Assembly (NCBI RefSeq): GCF_000155975.1
Contig: NZ_GG730300.1
Location: 474,159-538,158, forward strand
Direction of reading: 5' to 3'
DNA: 64,000 nt
Origin: Citrobacter youngae ATCC 29220
Lineage (GTDB): Bacteria > Pseudomonadota > Gammaproteobacteria > Enterobacterales > Enterobacteriaceae
This document shows positions 56,426 to 64,000 of this stretch, in pieces. The position numbers and the translations under genes were made by a program. A model generated the notes under the pieces. That model saw only the letters and a program-made list of their open reading frames with translations, was not told where the DNA came from and ran no database searches. The first letter of the stretch is position 1. Each line of letters starts with the position of its first letter.

Positions 56426-57874
56426 GTGATGAAAACATTGAATCGACGTGATTTTCCGGGTGTCAGCTACCCCACGCGCGTGATCCAGTTTGGTGAAGGT
56501 AACTTCCTGCGGGCGTTTGTCGACTGGCAGCTGGATATCCTTAATGAGAAAACGGATCTCAATGCTGGCGTGACCATTGTGCGCCCAATCAATACCGATT
56601 TTCCGCCGTCGCTGAATACCCAGGACGGGCTATATACCACGCTTATCCGCGGGTTGAACGAGCAGGGCGAAGCGGTAAGCGAGGCGCGGCTGATTCGCTC
56701 GGTGAATAACGAAATCAACCCGTATCAGGATTTCGCCGCGTATCTGGCGCTGGCGCACAATGCGGATATTCGCTTTGTGTTTTCGAATACCACCGAAGCC
56801 GGGATTAGCTATCACGCCGCAGACCGGGTGGATGATGCCCCGCCGGTGAGTTTTCCGGCCAAACTGACGCGACTGCTGCTGGAGCGTTTTAACCATTTTG
56901 CGGGGGCGCTGGATAAGGGCTGGGTGATTATCCCCTGCGAACTGATCGACTACAACGGCGATGCGCTTAAAACGCTGGTGCTGCAGTATGCGCAGGACTG
57001 GCAGCTTCCTGCGGCGTTTGCCGACTGGGTGGAAACGGCGAATACCTTTTGCTCCACGCTGGTTGACCGCATTGTTACCGGCTACCCGCGTGAAGAAGCC
57101 GCCGCGCTTGAAGCTACGCTGGGCTATCACGATGCGTTTCTCGATACCGCGGAGCATTTTTACCTGTTCGTGATCCAGGGACCGACATGGCTGGCTGACG
57201 AGTTAAAGCTGGCGCAATGCCCGCTGAATATCCGGGTAGTCAGCGATATCAGGCCGTACAAGGAGCGTAAGGTCGCCATTCTGAACGGCGCGCATACGGC
57301 GCTGGTGCCGGTGGCGTGGCTGTGCGGGCTGGAGACCGTCGGCGAAGCGATGCAGGATGCCGATGTCCGCCGCTTTGTCGAGCGGGCGATTGGTGAGGAG
57401 ATTATTCCGGTGTTGGATCTCCCTGCGGATGAACTGCGTGAATTTGCTGGCGCGGTGAGCGGGCGTTTTCAGAACCCCTACATTCGCCACCAGTTGCTTT
57501 CCATTGCGCTTAACGGGATGACCAAATTCCGTACCCGCATTTTGCCGCAGCTGCTGGCGGGCCAGCAAAATGGATGCTGGCCTGAGCGCTTAACCTTTGC
57601 GCTTGCTGCGCTGTTGGCGTTTTATCGCGGCGAACGGGCTGGGGAAGGCTATCCATTGCAGGATGACGAGCAGTGGATAAATCTGTATGCCAGCCTGTGG
57701 CCGCGAGTCGGCCATGACCTGACGCTGCGCGAGCTGGTCGATACCGTGCTCGGCGATGCCGCGCACTGGGGGGACGATCTGACGATGTTGCCAGGACTTG
57801 CAGAGCAGGTGACGGCCAACCTGGAAATGATTCTGGCGCAGGGAATGCGTCAGGCGGTGAACGGTCTGAGATAA
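56426..57874 (+). CDS. uxaB: D-tagaturonate reductase (altronate oxidoreductase) UxaB
   Basis: 482 residues of the polyol dehydrogenase family ([35 protein letters not shown], read in parts). Family motifs [37 protein letters not shown] and [21 protein letters not shown] (split) identify UxaB rather than UxuB. It reduces D-tagaturonate to D-altronate. In E. coli K-12 uxaB lies elsewhere on the chromosome; here it follows lgoD by 10 bases, forming lgoD-uxaB. Whether this is the only copy or a second one cannot be told from this window. Confidence 0.92.
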   Translation: MMKTLNRRDFPGVSYPTRVIQFGEGNFLRAFVDWQLDILNEKTDLNAGVTIVRPINTDFPPSLNTQDGLYTTLIRGLNEQGEAVSEARLIRSVNNEINPYQDFAAYLALAHNADIRFVFSNTTEAGISYHAADRVDDAPPVSFPAKLTRLLLERFNHFAGALDKGWVIIPCELIDYNGDALKTLVLQYAQDWQLPAAFADWVETANTFCSTLVDRIVTGYPREEAAALEATLGYHDAFLDTAEHFYLFVIQGPTWLADELKLAQCPLNIRVVSDIRPYKERKVAILNGAHTALVPVAWLCGLETVGEAMQDADVRRFVERAIGEEIIPVLDLPADELREFAGAVSGRFQNPYIRHQLLSIALNGMTKFRTRILPQLLAGQQNGCWPERLTFALAALLAFYRGERAGEGYPLQDDEQWINLYASLWPRVGHDLTLRELVDTVLGDAAHWGDDLTMLPGLAEQVTANLEMILAQGMRQAVNGLR

Positions 57875-57884
57875 GGTTGCCATG

Positions 57885-57918
57885 CAGCGCCCGGTGTTGT
57901 GTTGGGCGCTGTTTTTTT
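57885..57918 (+). terminator. Intrinsic terminator after uxaB
   Basis: CAGCGCCC, 11-nt loop, GGGCGCTG, then seven or more T. Confidence 0.92.
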
Positions 57919-58023
57919 TATCAGGCAAGATCACAAAACAGGAATAAAGCGGCATCTGGCGCGTCAATGAGGGATTGTTTAGCGGCATCATTATTACCAC
58001 GGTAACAATCATGAGAGAGTACG

Positions 58024-60789
58024 ATGCGCAAAGATGTCCTGCTGGCTTTTCTGACCAATCAGACCGATTTTTTCGATCCTGAGCATATCAGCGAGGTTTT
58101 CACCGCGCGTTATCTGGCGCAGCGTTTCAACATGCAGCGCAACACCGCCAGCCATTATCTGAACCAGCTGGTTGCACAGGGGATTCTGGTTAAAATCAAT
58201 ACCCGTCCCGTTTATTTCCTGCATAAACAGGCCTTTGCTCAACAATTCTTTGCCCTGCCGCGCAATGAATATGCCAGCGTGGCAGAGCTGCTGGCGCAAG
58301 GGGAGGAGGAGCGCCAGCCGGGCGATCACTTTTCTCTGCTGATTGGCCACAACGAAAGCCTGAAAAAACCGATAGAGCAGCTGAAGACCGCGTTGTTCTA
58401 CCCTGACGGCGGGCTGCCGCTGTTGATTACCGGGGAGAGCGGCACGGGGAAGAGCTATATTGCGCAGTTGATGCATGAGTACGCCATCGCGCAGGAACTG
58501 ATCGCCCCGGATGCCCCCTTTATCACCTTTAACTGTGCGCAATATGCCAGTAATCCGGAGCTGCTCGCCGCGAACCTGTTCGGCTATGTGAAGGGAGCCT
58601 TCACCGGAGCGCTGAACGACAAAGCGGGCGCGTTTGAAGCGGCGCACGGGGGGATGCTGTTTCTCGATGAGGTACACCGGCTGAACGCCGACGGTCAGGA
58701 AAAACTGTTCACCTGGCTCGATCGCGGCGAGATCTACCGGGTGGGCGAGACGGCGCAAGGGCATCCGGTGTCCGTCCGGCTGGTGTTTGCCACCACCGAA
58801 GAGCTGCATAGTACGTTTCTGACCACCTTCTTGCGCAGGATCCCGATCCAGGTCAGCCTGCCGGATCTTCAGCAACGCAGCCGTCAGGAAAAAGAGGCGT
58901 TGATCCTGCTGTTCTTCTGGTCAGAGGCGAAAACGTTATCAGCCACCTTGACGCTTAAGCCTCGCCTGCTGCAGATCCTCAATCAGTATGTCTACCGCGG
59001 TAACGTCGGCGAACTGAAAAATGCGGTGAAGTATGCGGTGGCGACCGCATGGGCGAAAAAGCCGGGGCGGGAGTCGGTCACCGTGTCGTTGCACGATCTG
59101 CCCGATGCCATGCTGACTGCGCTGCCGTCGCTGAATGAGCCGATTACAGAGGAAGAACCGGTCATCGTTACGCCGCAGAGCAACCTGCTCTGGCTGCTGC
59201 GCGCACGTGATGAAACGCAGGGCATGATCCATGACACTCAGTGTCTGGTGCTGGCGCTGTACGAGTCCGTTCGCTGTGCAAAGGAGAGCTGGGAGACGGT
59301 ACAAAAGCGCATGGGGGATGAGATCGAAACGCTGTTTGATCGGCTGATCTTCAGCGGCGACGATCGCTCCCACTCCCAGCGGTTGTTGCTGATAACCAGC
59401 CAGGTAAGAGAGGAGTTCTGGCGGCTGGAAAAACGCTTCAATATGCAGCTCAACGGCAACTGCATTTACGCGCTCAGCCACTATTTGATCCACCGCGCTA
59501 CGCTGGCTCCCTCGCGCCTGAACAGCGAACAGGTCCGCCAGCTGGATACCTTTCTCGCCCAGAAATTTCCGCTGCTGTATAGCTTCTGCCAGCAAATTCT
59601 GGACACGCTCACCCAGAAGCTGGATCTGGAGCCGCGGCGGATCGATGTTTTGCTGCTGGTGCTCTGGCTGCATAAGCAGGGGGTAACCAGCCAAAAACAG
59701 GTCACTCACGCGGTGATCCTCGCGCATGGTTACGCCACTGCCAGCAGTATTGCCAACGTGGCGAACCGGTTGCTGAAAAATAATGTTTTTGAATCGTTCG
59801 ATATGCCGCTGGATGTCACGCCAGAGGCGATCGCTCAGCAGGTGATGCGTTATCTGGAAAGCCACCCGCTGGCATCAGGATTGATGATTCTCGTGGATAT
59901 GGGCTCGCTGAAGGCCATACATCAACACTTCGACAGAGCTATCTCAACGCCGGTGACCATCGTCAATAACGTCTCAACCAGCATGGCGCTGTATGTGGGC
60001 GAGCGCATTTTGCAGGGACATTTTATTGAGGATATTGCCCGCGATATTGCTCAGGATTTACCGGTGGAGCATCAGCTTTATTGGCCGAAAAACAGCAAAC
60101 CCAAAGCCATTCTGACCACCTGCGCCACCGGAATCGGCGTGGCGACCAATCTTTGTTCACTGCTGCAGGCCAGTATCCCGGAGGCTCTGGGAATTGAAGT
60201 GGTGGCCTGCGACTATGCCATGCTGGCGAACAATAAACAGCAGGAGCCAGTGTTTAGCCGTTATGACGTGCTGGCGATAGTCGGCACGTTAGATCCGCAA
60301 ATCCGCAGTCTTCCCTGGATCTCGCTGGATTCCCTGATTTCAGGGGAGGGGAATCAGCAACTGAGGACGCTGTTTGGCGCGTTAACCACGCCGGAACAGG
60401 TGACGGAAATTAATAATCTGATCCTGAAAAACTTCTCGCTCAGAAGGGTGATCGAGTCAGTCACCATTTTGGATACCGGCAAAGTGATTAATCACGTTGA
60501 ACAGTTTTTGCTGCGCTATGAGCATCTGGCGGGGCAGATTGTTTCTAACGAGCGCAAGGTTGCGCTGTACGTGCACATCAGTTGTTTGATTGAGCGTTTG
60601 ATCCGCCATGCGGGGATCACCGCCCACAGCGGGCACCAGTGTCCGGAACACGAGCTGAATATGCTGCGCGAAGCGTTTAGTGTCATTGAGAGTAACTACA
60701 GTGTCAAAATCCCCGGCGCAGAGCTTTGCTATATCCATAATATTCTGACCTTCGACACAGAATATATCGAGCAAGATCAACAGTTTTAA
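58024..60789 (+). CDS. gfrR: Sigma54-dependent, PTS-regulated activator of the gfr operon (LevR/DgaR type)
   Basis: 921 residues. N-terminal helix-turn-helix (about 26-55, ARYLAQRFNMQRNTASHYL). AAA+ sigma54 activator domain with Walker A GESGTGKS (137-144) and sigma54-contact loop GAFTGA (191-196). Then a PRD (about 460-560), a mannose-type EIIA-like domain (about 570-700, GLMILVDMGSL) and a second C-terminal PRD (about 815-915). PTS proteins would phosphorylate the histidines to set activity. It directly precedes a sigma54 promoter and the mannose-family PTS genes, so it is their activator. The tsr-to-gfr neighbourhood fits Salmonella gfrR. Confidence 0.92.
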   Translation: MRKDVLLAFLTNQTDFFDPEHISEVFTARYLAQRFNMQRNTASHYLNQLVAQGILVKINTRPVYFLHKQAFAQQFFALPRNEYASVAELLAQGEEERQPGDHFSLLIGHNESLKKPIEQLKTALFYPDGGLPLLITGESGTGKSYIAQLMHEYAIAQELIAPDAPFITFNCAQYASNPELLAANLFGYVKGAFTGALNDKAGAFEAAHGGMLFLDEVHRLNADGQEKLFTWLDRGEIYRVGETAQGHPVSVRLVFATTEELHSTFLTTFLRRIPIQVSLPDLQQRSRQEKEALILLFFWSEAKTLSATLTLKPRLLQILNQYVYRGNVGELKNAVKYAVATAWAKKPGRESVTVSLHDLPDAMLTALPSLNEPITEEEPVIVTPQSNLLWLLRARDETQGMIHDTQCLVLALYESVRCAKESWETVQKRMGDEIETLFDRLIFSGDDRSHSQRLLLITSQVREEFWRLEKRFNMQLNGNCIYALSHYLIHRATLAPSRLNSEQVRQLDTFLAQKFPLLYSFCQQILDTLTQKLDLEPRRIDVLLLVLWLHKQGVTSQKQVTHAVILAHGYATASSIANVANRLLKNNVFESFDMPLDVTPEAIAQQVMRYLESHPLASGLMILVDMGSLKAIHQHFDRAISTPVTIVNNVSTSMALYVGERILQGHFIEDIARDIAQDLPVEHQLYWPKNSKPKAILTTCATGIGVATNLCSLLQASIPEALGIEVVACDYAMLANNKQQEPVFSRYDVLAIVGTLDPQIRSLPWISLDSLISGEGNQQLRTLFGALTTPEQVTEINNLILKNFSLRRVIESVTILDTGKVINHVEQFLLRYEHLAGQIVSNERKVALYVHISCLIERLIRHAGITAHSGHQCPEHELNMLREAFSVIESNYSVKIPGAELCYIHNILTFDTEYIEQDQQF

Positions 60790-60836
60790 TCTCTTTATCC
60801 CACTCTTGTTCTTTTCCCGGCGGCGGGCCACTTTTT

Positions 60837-60853
60837 CTGGCACGCCGCTTGCT
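60837..60853 (+). promoter_or_regulatory. Sigma54 (-24/-12) promoter of the gfr operon
   Basis: CTGGCACGCCGCTTGCT matches TGGCACG-N4-TTGCT exactly, with the GG and GC pairs 10 bases apart. It lies 38 bases before the gfrA start and belongs to the regulator just upstream. Confidence 0.92.
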
Positions 60854-60890
60854 CTGTTTACAGCAGTGGAGTCTGTTTTCAGAGGTAAGG

Positions 60891-61313
60891 ATGAAGAGAC
60901 AGTATATTTTTGCCAGTCACGGCACGCTTGCCAGCGGCGTTTTAAATTCCGTTGAACTGATTTTAGGCAAACGCGACAACGTGCTAACGCTGTGCGCCTA
61001 TGTTGAAGAAGGTGTGGACTTAAGCCAACAGGTTGATGCGCTGATGGCGCAGATTCCGCAGGACGCTGAAGTTATCGCTCTGACCGATATCTTCGCGGGA
61101 AGCGTCAACAATGAATTCGTGCGCTATTTATCACGCGATCATTTTCACCTGCTGGCCGGAATAAATCTGCCGTTGGTGATTGACCTGTTTATGTCGGAAG
61201 AGGAGGGCAATGCCGCGCAGATCATTTCCGCCGCGCTGACGAACTCCAAAGAAAATATTCAGTATTGCAATCAGACCATCACCAGCGCCATGCATGGCGA
61301 TAAAGACTTTTAA
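60891..61313 (+). CDS. gfrA: Mannose-family PTS EIIA component
   Basis: 140 residues from ATG 60891 (MKRQYIFASHGTLASG); the longer open frame starts inside the sigma54 promoter and cannot be used. The phosphorylation site is His10 in ASHG. It takes phosphate from HPr and passes it to EIIB. AGAGG lies 7 bases upstream. First gene of a five-gene set IIA-IIB-IIC-IID-deglycase. Confidence 0.93.
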   Translation: MKRQYIFASHGTLASGVLNSVELILGKRDNVLTLCAYVEEGVDLSQQVDALMAQIPQDAEVIALTDIFAGSVNNEFVRYLSRDHFHLLAGINLPLVIDLFMSEEEGNAAQIISAALTNSKENIQYCNQTITSAMHGDKDF

Positions 61314-61327
61314 GGGGAGGGAGAATC

Positions 61328-61789
61328 ATGATTGTATTTTTGCGCGTTGATCATCGCTTATTACATGGTCAGGTAGCGTTTTCATGGACGCAATATGTTG
61401 ACGCTGACTGCATCCTTATTGCCAATGACAGCGTACCCAACGATGAATTACGCAAAACAACGATAAAAATGGCTAAACCACCGGCGGTTAAATTAGTCAT
61501 TAAAAATATTAACGATGCTATTGAGGCGATTAAAAGCGGCGTTACCGATAAATATAAGCTGTTTATTGTCGTAGAGTCGGTCACCGACGCCTGGCGTTTG
61601 GCACGTGAGCTGCCAGAAATAAAAAGCATCAATCTCGGCGGCACTAAAGTCCGTGAGGGAAGCCAGAATATTTCCAAAGCGATCAATTTGTTAGCCGAAG
61701 AAGTGGCCCAACTTCAGGAGCTGGCGGCTGCCGGCGTTGAGGTTGAGATTCGCCTGGTGCCCAACGATCGCAAACAACGCTTTGCCTGA
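61328..61789 (+). CDS. gfrB: Mannose-family PTS EIIB component
   Basis: 153 residues. The signature LRVDHRLLHGQV has the phosphorylated histidine His13. It passes phosphate to the incoming sugar-amine at EIIC/EIID. Starts 14 bases after gfrA with AGGGGAGGGAG upstream, a strong ribosome site. Confidence 0.94.
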   Translation: MIVFLRVDHRLLHGQVAFSWTQYVDADCILIANDSVPNDELRKTTIKMAKPPAVKLVIKNINDAIEAIKSGVTDKYKLFIVVESVTDAWRLARELPEIKSINLGGTKVREGSQNISKAINLLAEEVAQLQELAAAGVEVEIRLVPNDRKQRFA

Positions 61790-61814
61790 ACGGATAACTT
61801 CCTGAGGATACATT

Positions 61815-62594
61815 ATGGTAGAGGCACTTTTACTCGGTCTGGTGGCGTTTATCGCCCAGTCTGAATATGCGCTGGGAACCTCGTTGATATCCAGACCTAT
61901 CGTGACGGGACTACTGACGGGTCTGGTACTGGGGGATATGGAAACCGGTATTGTGATGGGGGCGACGCTTGAGCTGGCGTTTATTGGTTCGTTCTCGGTG
62001 GGAGCATCGCTACCGCCGGACGTAGTCACCGGCGGTATTTTGGGCGTTGCTTTTGCAATTAACTCCGGCGCGGGCGCTGAGACCGCGCTGTTGCTGGGTC
62101 TGCCCATCGCCACGTTGGCGCTGATCGTAAAAAATATCTATAACGGGATGTTTATCCCGCTGCTTTGTCATAAAGCCGACGCGTACGCTGAAGTGGGAAA
62201 TACCCGCGGTATTGAACGAATGCACTTAATTTCCGGCATTGGGCTTTCGCTGACTTTGGGGATTATTGTCACCGTCTCTTATCTCGCCGGTGTGAATGTG
62301 GTGAAAGGTTTTCTCGATGCCATTCCGGAATTTATTAAACATGGTTTAAGCGTTGCCACCGGGATTATTCCGGCGCTTGGTTTCGCCATGCTGGCGCGTC
62401 TGTTAATTAATAAAAAGGTTGCCCCTTATTTTTTCCTCGGTTTTGTATTAATGGCCTACCTGAAAATACCGGTCACCGGTATCGCGATTCTCGGCGCGAT
62501 TGTCGCCGTGGTGATGGTGAATATGCCGAAAATAAATCAATCTCAGACTGCACCCGCACAAGGAGCGCCTCATGACGATGAAGATGATTTCTGA
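61815..62594 (+). CDS. gfrC: Mannose-family PTS EIIC component
   Basis: 259 residues with seven to eight membrane segments and the EIIC motif GLVLGDMETGIVMGATLELAFIG (read in parts, about 34-56). It forms the membrane channel with EIID. The gene overlaps gfrD by 23 bp, in another frame. Confidence 0.93.
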   Translation: MVEALLLGLVAFIAQSEYALGTSLISRPIVTGLLTGLVLGDMETGIVMGATLELAFIGSFSVGASLPPDVVTGGILGVAFAINSGAGAETALLLGLPIATLALIVKNIYNGMFIPLLCHKADAYAEVGNTRGIERMHLISGIGLSLTLGIIVTVSYLAGVNVVKGFLDAIPEFIKHGLSVATGIIPALGFAMLARLLINKKVAPYFFLGFVLMAYLKIPVTGIAILGAIVAVVMVNMPKINQSQTAPAQGAPHDDEDDF

Positions 62595-63432
62595 AGACGA
62601 GCGCCAGCAGGCGGAAACCACAGGAGAAGTCACAGGAGAAGTGACCGCGCGCGATCTCCGCCGTGTCTTCTGGCGCTCCTTCATGATGGAGTTTTCCTGG
62701 AACTATGAGCGACAGATGAACCTGGCGTTCGCATATACGCTTATTCCGGTACTGAAAAAGCTCTATACCCGCAAAGAAGATTTGGCGCAGGCGCTGAAAC
62801 GCCACCTCGCTTTCTTTAATACCACGCCGCATATCGTCACCCTGATCCTTGGGATCACCGTGGCTATGGAGGAGAAAAACAGCCAGCAGAAAGGCATGGA
62901 TGCGACATCCATTGATAACGTTAAGGCATCGCTGATGGGGCCGTTGGCGGGAATCGGCGACTCCTTTTTCTGGGGAACGCTGCGCCTGATTGCCACCGGT
63001 ATCGGCACCAGCCTGGCGCTAAAGGGCAATATCCTCGGCCCTATTCTGTTCCTGCTGGTCTTCAATGTGCCGCATATTCTGGTGCGCTGGCTGTTTACCC
63101 GCTGGGGATATGTGCTGGGCACCGGCGTGCTCCAGCGAATACAGCAAAGCGGCATGATGGAGAGCCTGACCTACGGTGCTTCGATCATTGGCCTGATGGT
63201 AGTGGGCGCTATGACGGCGTCGATGATTGATATCACGATCCCTACCACCTTTGGTACGGGGGAGGCGAAAACCCATGTGCAGGACATTATCAACGACATT
63301 ATGCCCTGCCTGTTACCGCTGGTGAGCTTTGCCATCGTTTGCTGGCTGCTGGGCAAGAAGGTTAAGCCATTAACCATTATTGGCGGTATCGCGCTGGTCG
63401 GTATTTTGGGCTCCTGGATTGGTCTTTTTTAA
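62572..63432 (+). CDS. gfrD: Mannose-family PTS EIID component
   Basis: 286 residues; AAGGAG 6 bases before ATG 62572 sets the start. The EIID family motifs LRRVFWRSFMMEFSWNYERQMN (about 28-49, split), MEEKNSQQKGMD, IKASLMGPLAGIGDSFFWGT-like (NVKASLMGPLAGIGDSFFW) and a C-terminal membrane anchor are present. It completes the permease. Confidence 0.94.
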   Translation: MTMKMISEDERQQAETTGEVTGEVTARDLRRVFWRSFMMEFSWNYERQMNLAFAYTLIPVLKKLYTRKEDLAQALKRHLAFFNTTPHIVTLILGITVAMEEKNSQQKGMDATSIDNVKASLMGPLAGIGDSFFWGTLRLIATGIGTSLALKGNILGPILFLLVFNVPHILVRWLFTRWGYVLGTGVLQRIQQSGMMESLTYGASIIGLMVVGAMTASMIDITIPTTFGTGEAKTHVQDIINDIMPCLLPLVSFAIVCWLLGKKVKPLTIIGGIALVGILGSWIGLF

Positions 63433-63441
63433 GAGGAAAAA

Positions 63442-64000
63442 ATGATGTCACCAACCATGCTGACGTATATCAATGAAGAGTCTGCAACGCTGGCCCGCAT
63501 CCTGCGTGAATACCGTCAAACGCTGGCCGATATTTCCGACTTTGCACACCACCGCAAAATAGAACGGATCACGATACTGGCGACCGGGTCGTCATTAAAT
63601 GCGGCATATTGCGCCCGTTATTTTTTCGAAAAGTTCGCGATAAATATCGATATTAAAGAGCCGTACACCTTTACCCATTATGAATATCTCGACCCGCAGG
63701 TTGACATGGTGATCGCGATTTCACAAAGCGGTAAAAGCGCCTCCACGCTGGATGCCATGCGCAAAGTGCAGGCGCAGGGGATTCCGGTTTTTGCACTGAC
63801 TTCCGATCGGCAGAGCCCCGTTGGGCTGGCCTGCGACTATCCGCTGGATATTCTGACCGGCATCGAGAAGGTTGGATTTGTGACCCGTGGATTCAGCGCC
63901 ACCGTGCTCAATTTACTGCTGATCGCGCTGCTGCTGGCCCGCCAGCAGCAGCGCCTGGATGAGCGCGAAATGGCGGATTATCTGGCGCAGCTTGAGCGCC
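63442..64000 (+). CDS. gfrE: SIS-domain deglycase, glucoselysine-6-phosphate type (partial)
   Basis: Starts at ATG 63442 (GAGG 5 bases before; a second ATG follows at 63445) and runs off the right edge after about 186 residues. The first SIS domain shows ILATGSSLNAAYCARYFFE and the sugar-phosphate loop VIAISQSGKSASTLDAM (about 93-109). In Salmonella, gfrE and gfrF follow the PTS genes and split glucoselysine-6-P and fructoselysine-6-P to lysine and sugar phosphate. The family and order support gfrE; a glucosamine-6-P-like enzyme is a weaker alternative. Confidence 0.85.
   Translation, partial: MMSPTMLTYINEESATLARILREYRQTLADISDFAHHRKIERITILATGSSLNAAYCARYFFEKFAINIDIKEPYTFTHYEYLDPQVDMVIAISQSGKSASTLDAMRKVQAQGIPVFALTSDRQSPVGLACDYPLDILTGIEKVGFVTRGFSATVLNLLLIALLLARQQQRLDEREMADYLAQLER

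Overview
This window is chromosomal DNA from an enterobacterium, most likely a Citrobacter of the C. freundii group. A 456-residue tyrosine phenol-lyase carries every catalytic residue known from the C. freundii enzyme. The gene order follows the E. coli 97-99 min region (leuX, gntP-uxuABR, yjiJ, yjiN, mdtM, rpnD, yjiR-yjiS, symE, hsd, yjiA-yjiX-btsT, tsr, lgoTRD), and the tsr-to-gfr end resembles Salmonella.

Layout. (1) 1-3733: end of an integrated element of the SPI-7/PAPI-1 type (parB, dnaB, a small conserved gene, parA), closed by a 46-bp copy of the leuX tRNA 3' part that serves as attachment site. (2) 3734-7268: low-GC junction with an inverted repeat, an AbiEi/AbiEii toxin-antitoxin pair, and a phosphorothioate-DNA HNH restriction gene whose nuclease core is destroyed by two frame-compensating deletions. 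(3) 7269-10779: tpl-tutB, tyrosine breakdown and uptake, with TyrR and CRP sites. (4) 11717-19863: lutABC (lactate oxidation), then gntP, uxuAB and uxuR (gluconate/hexuronate use) with UxuR/ExuR-like operators. (5) 19864-33486: a ribbon-helix-helix protein, a porin, yjiJ, yjiN, a LysR/symporter/cystathionine-lyase cassette, a YagU paralogue, mdtM, an AraC/LysE pair and an Rpn nuclease. (6) 33538-38033: yjiR/yjiS, then a MarR-HlyD-DUF2955 efflux operon where E. coli K-12 has yjiT-mcrBC. (7) 38140-46455: the immigration-control region with symE/symR, a type IB restriction system (hsdRMS), an Mrr-like endonuclease and brnTA. (8) 46565-52713: yjiA, yjiX, btsT, tsr and an acetyltransferase. (9) 52766-57874: L-galactonate genes lgoT, lgoR, lgoD with an adjacent uxaB that acts on the LgoD product. 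(10) 58024-64000: a sigma54-dependent mannose-family PTS operon of the gfr (glucoselysine/fructoselysine) type, cut by the window end.

Together the window alternates genes for scavenging gut substrates (tyrosine, lactate, hexuronates, galactonate, Amadori products, pyruvate) with a dense group of restriction and toxin-antitoxin genes. REP/BIME repeats lie between many operons. No rRNA gene, complete tRNA gene, CRISPR array or complete insertion sequence was found.
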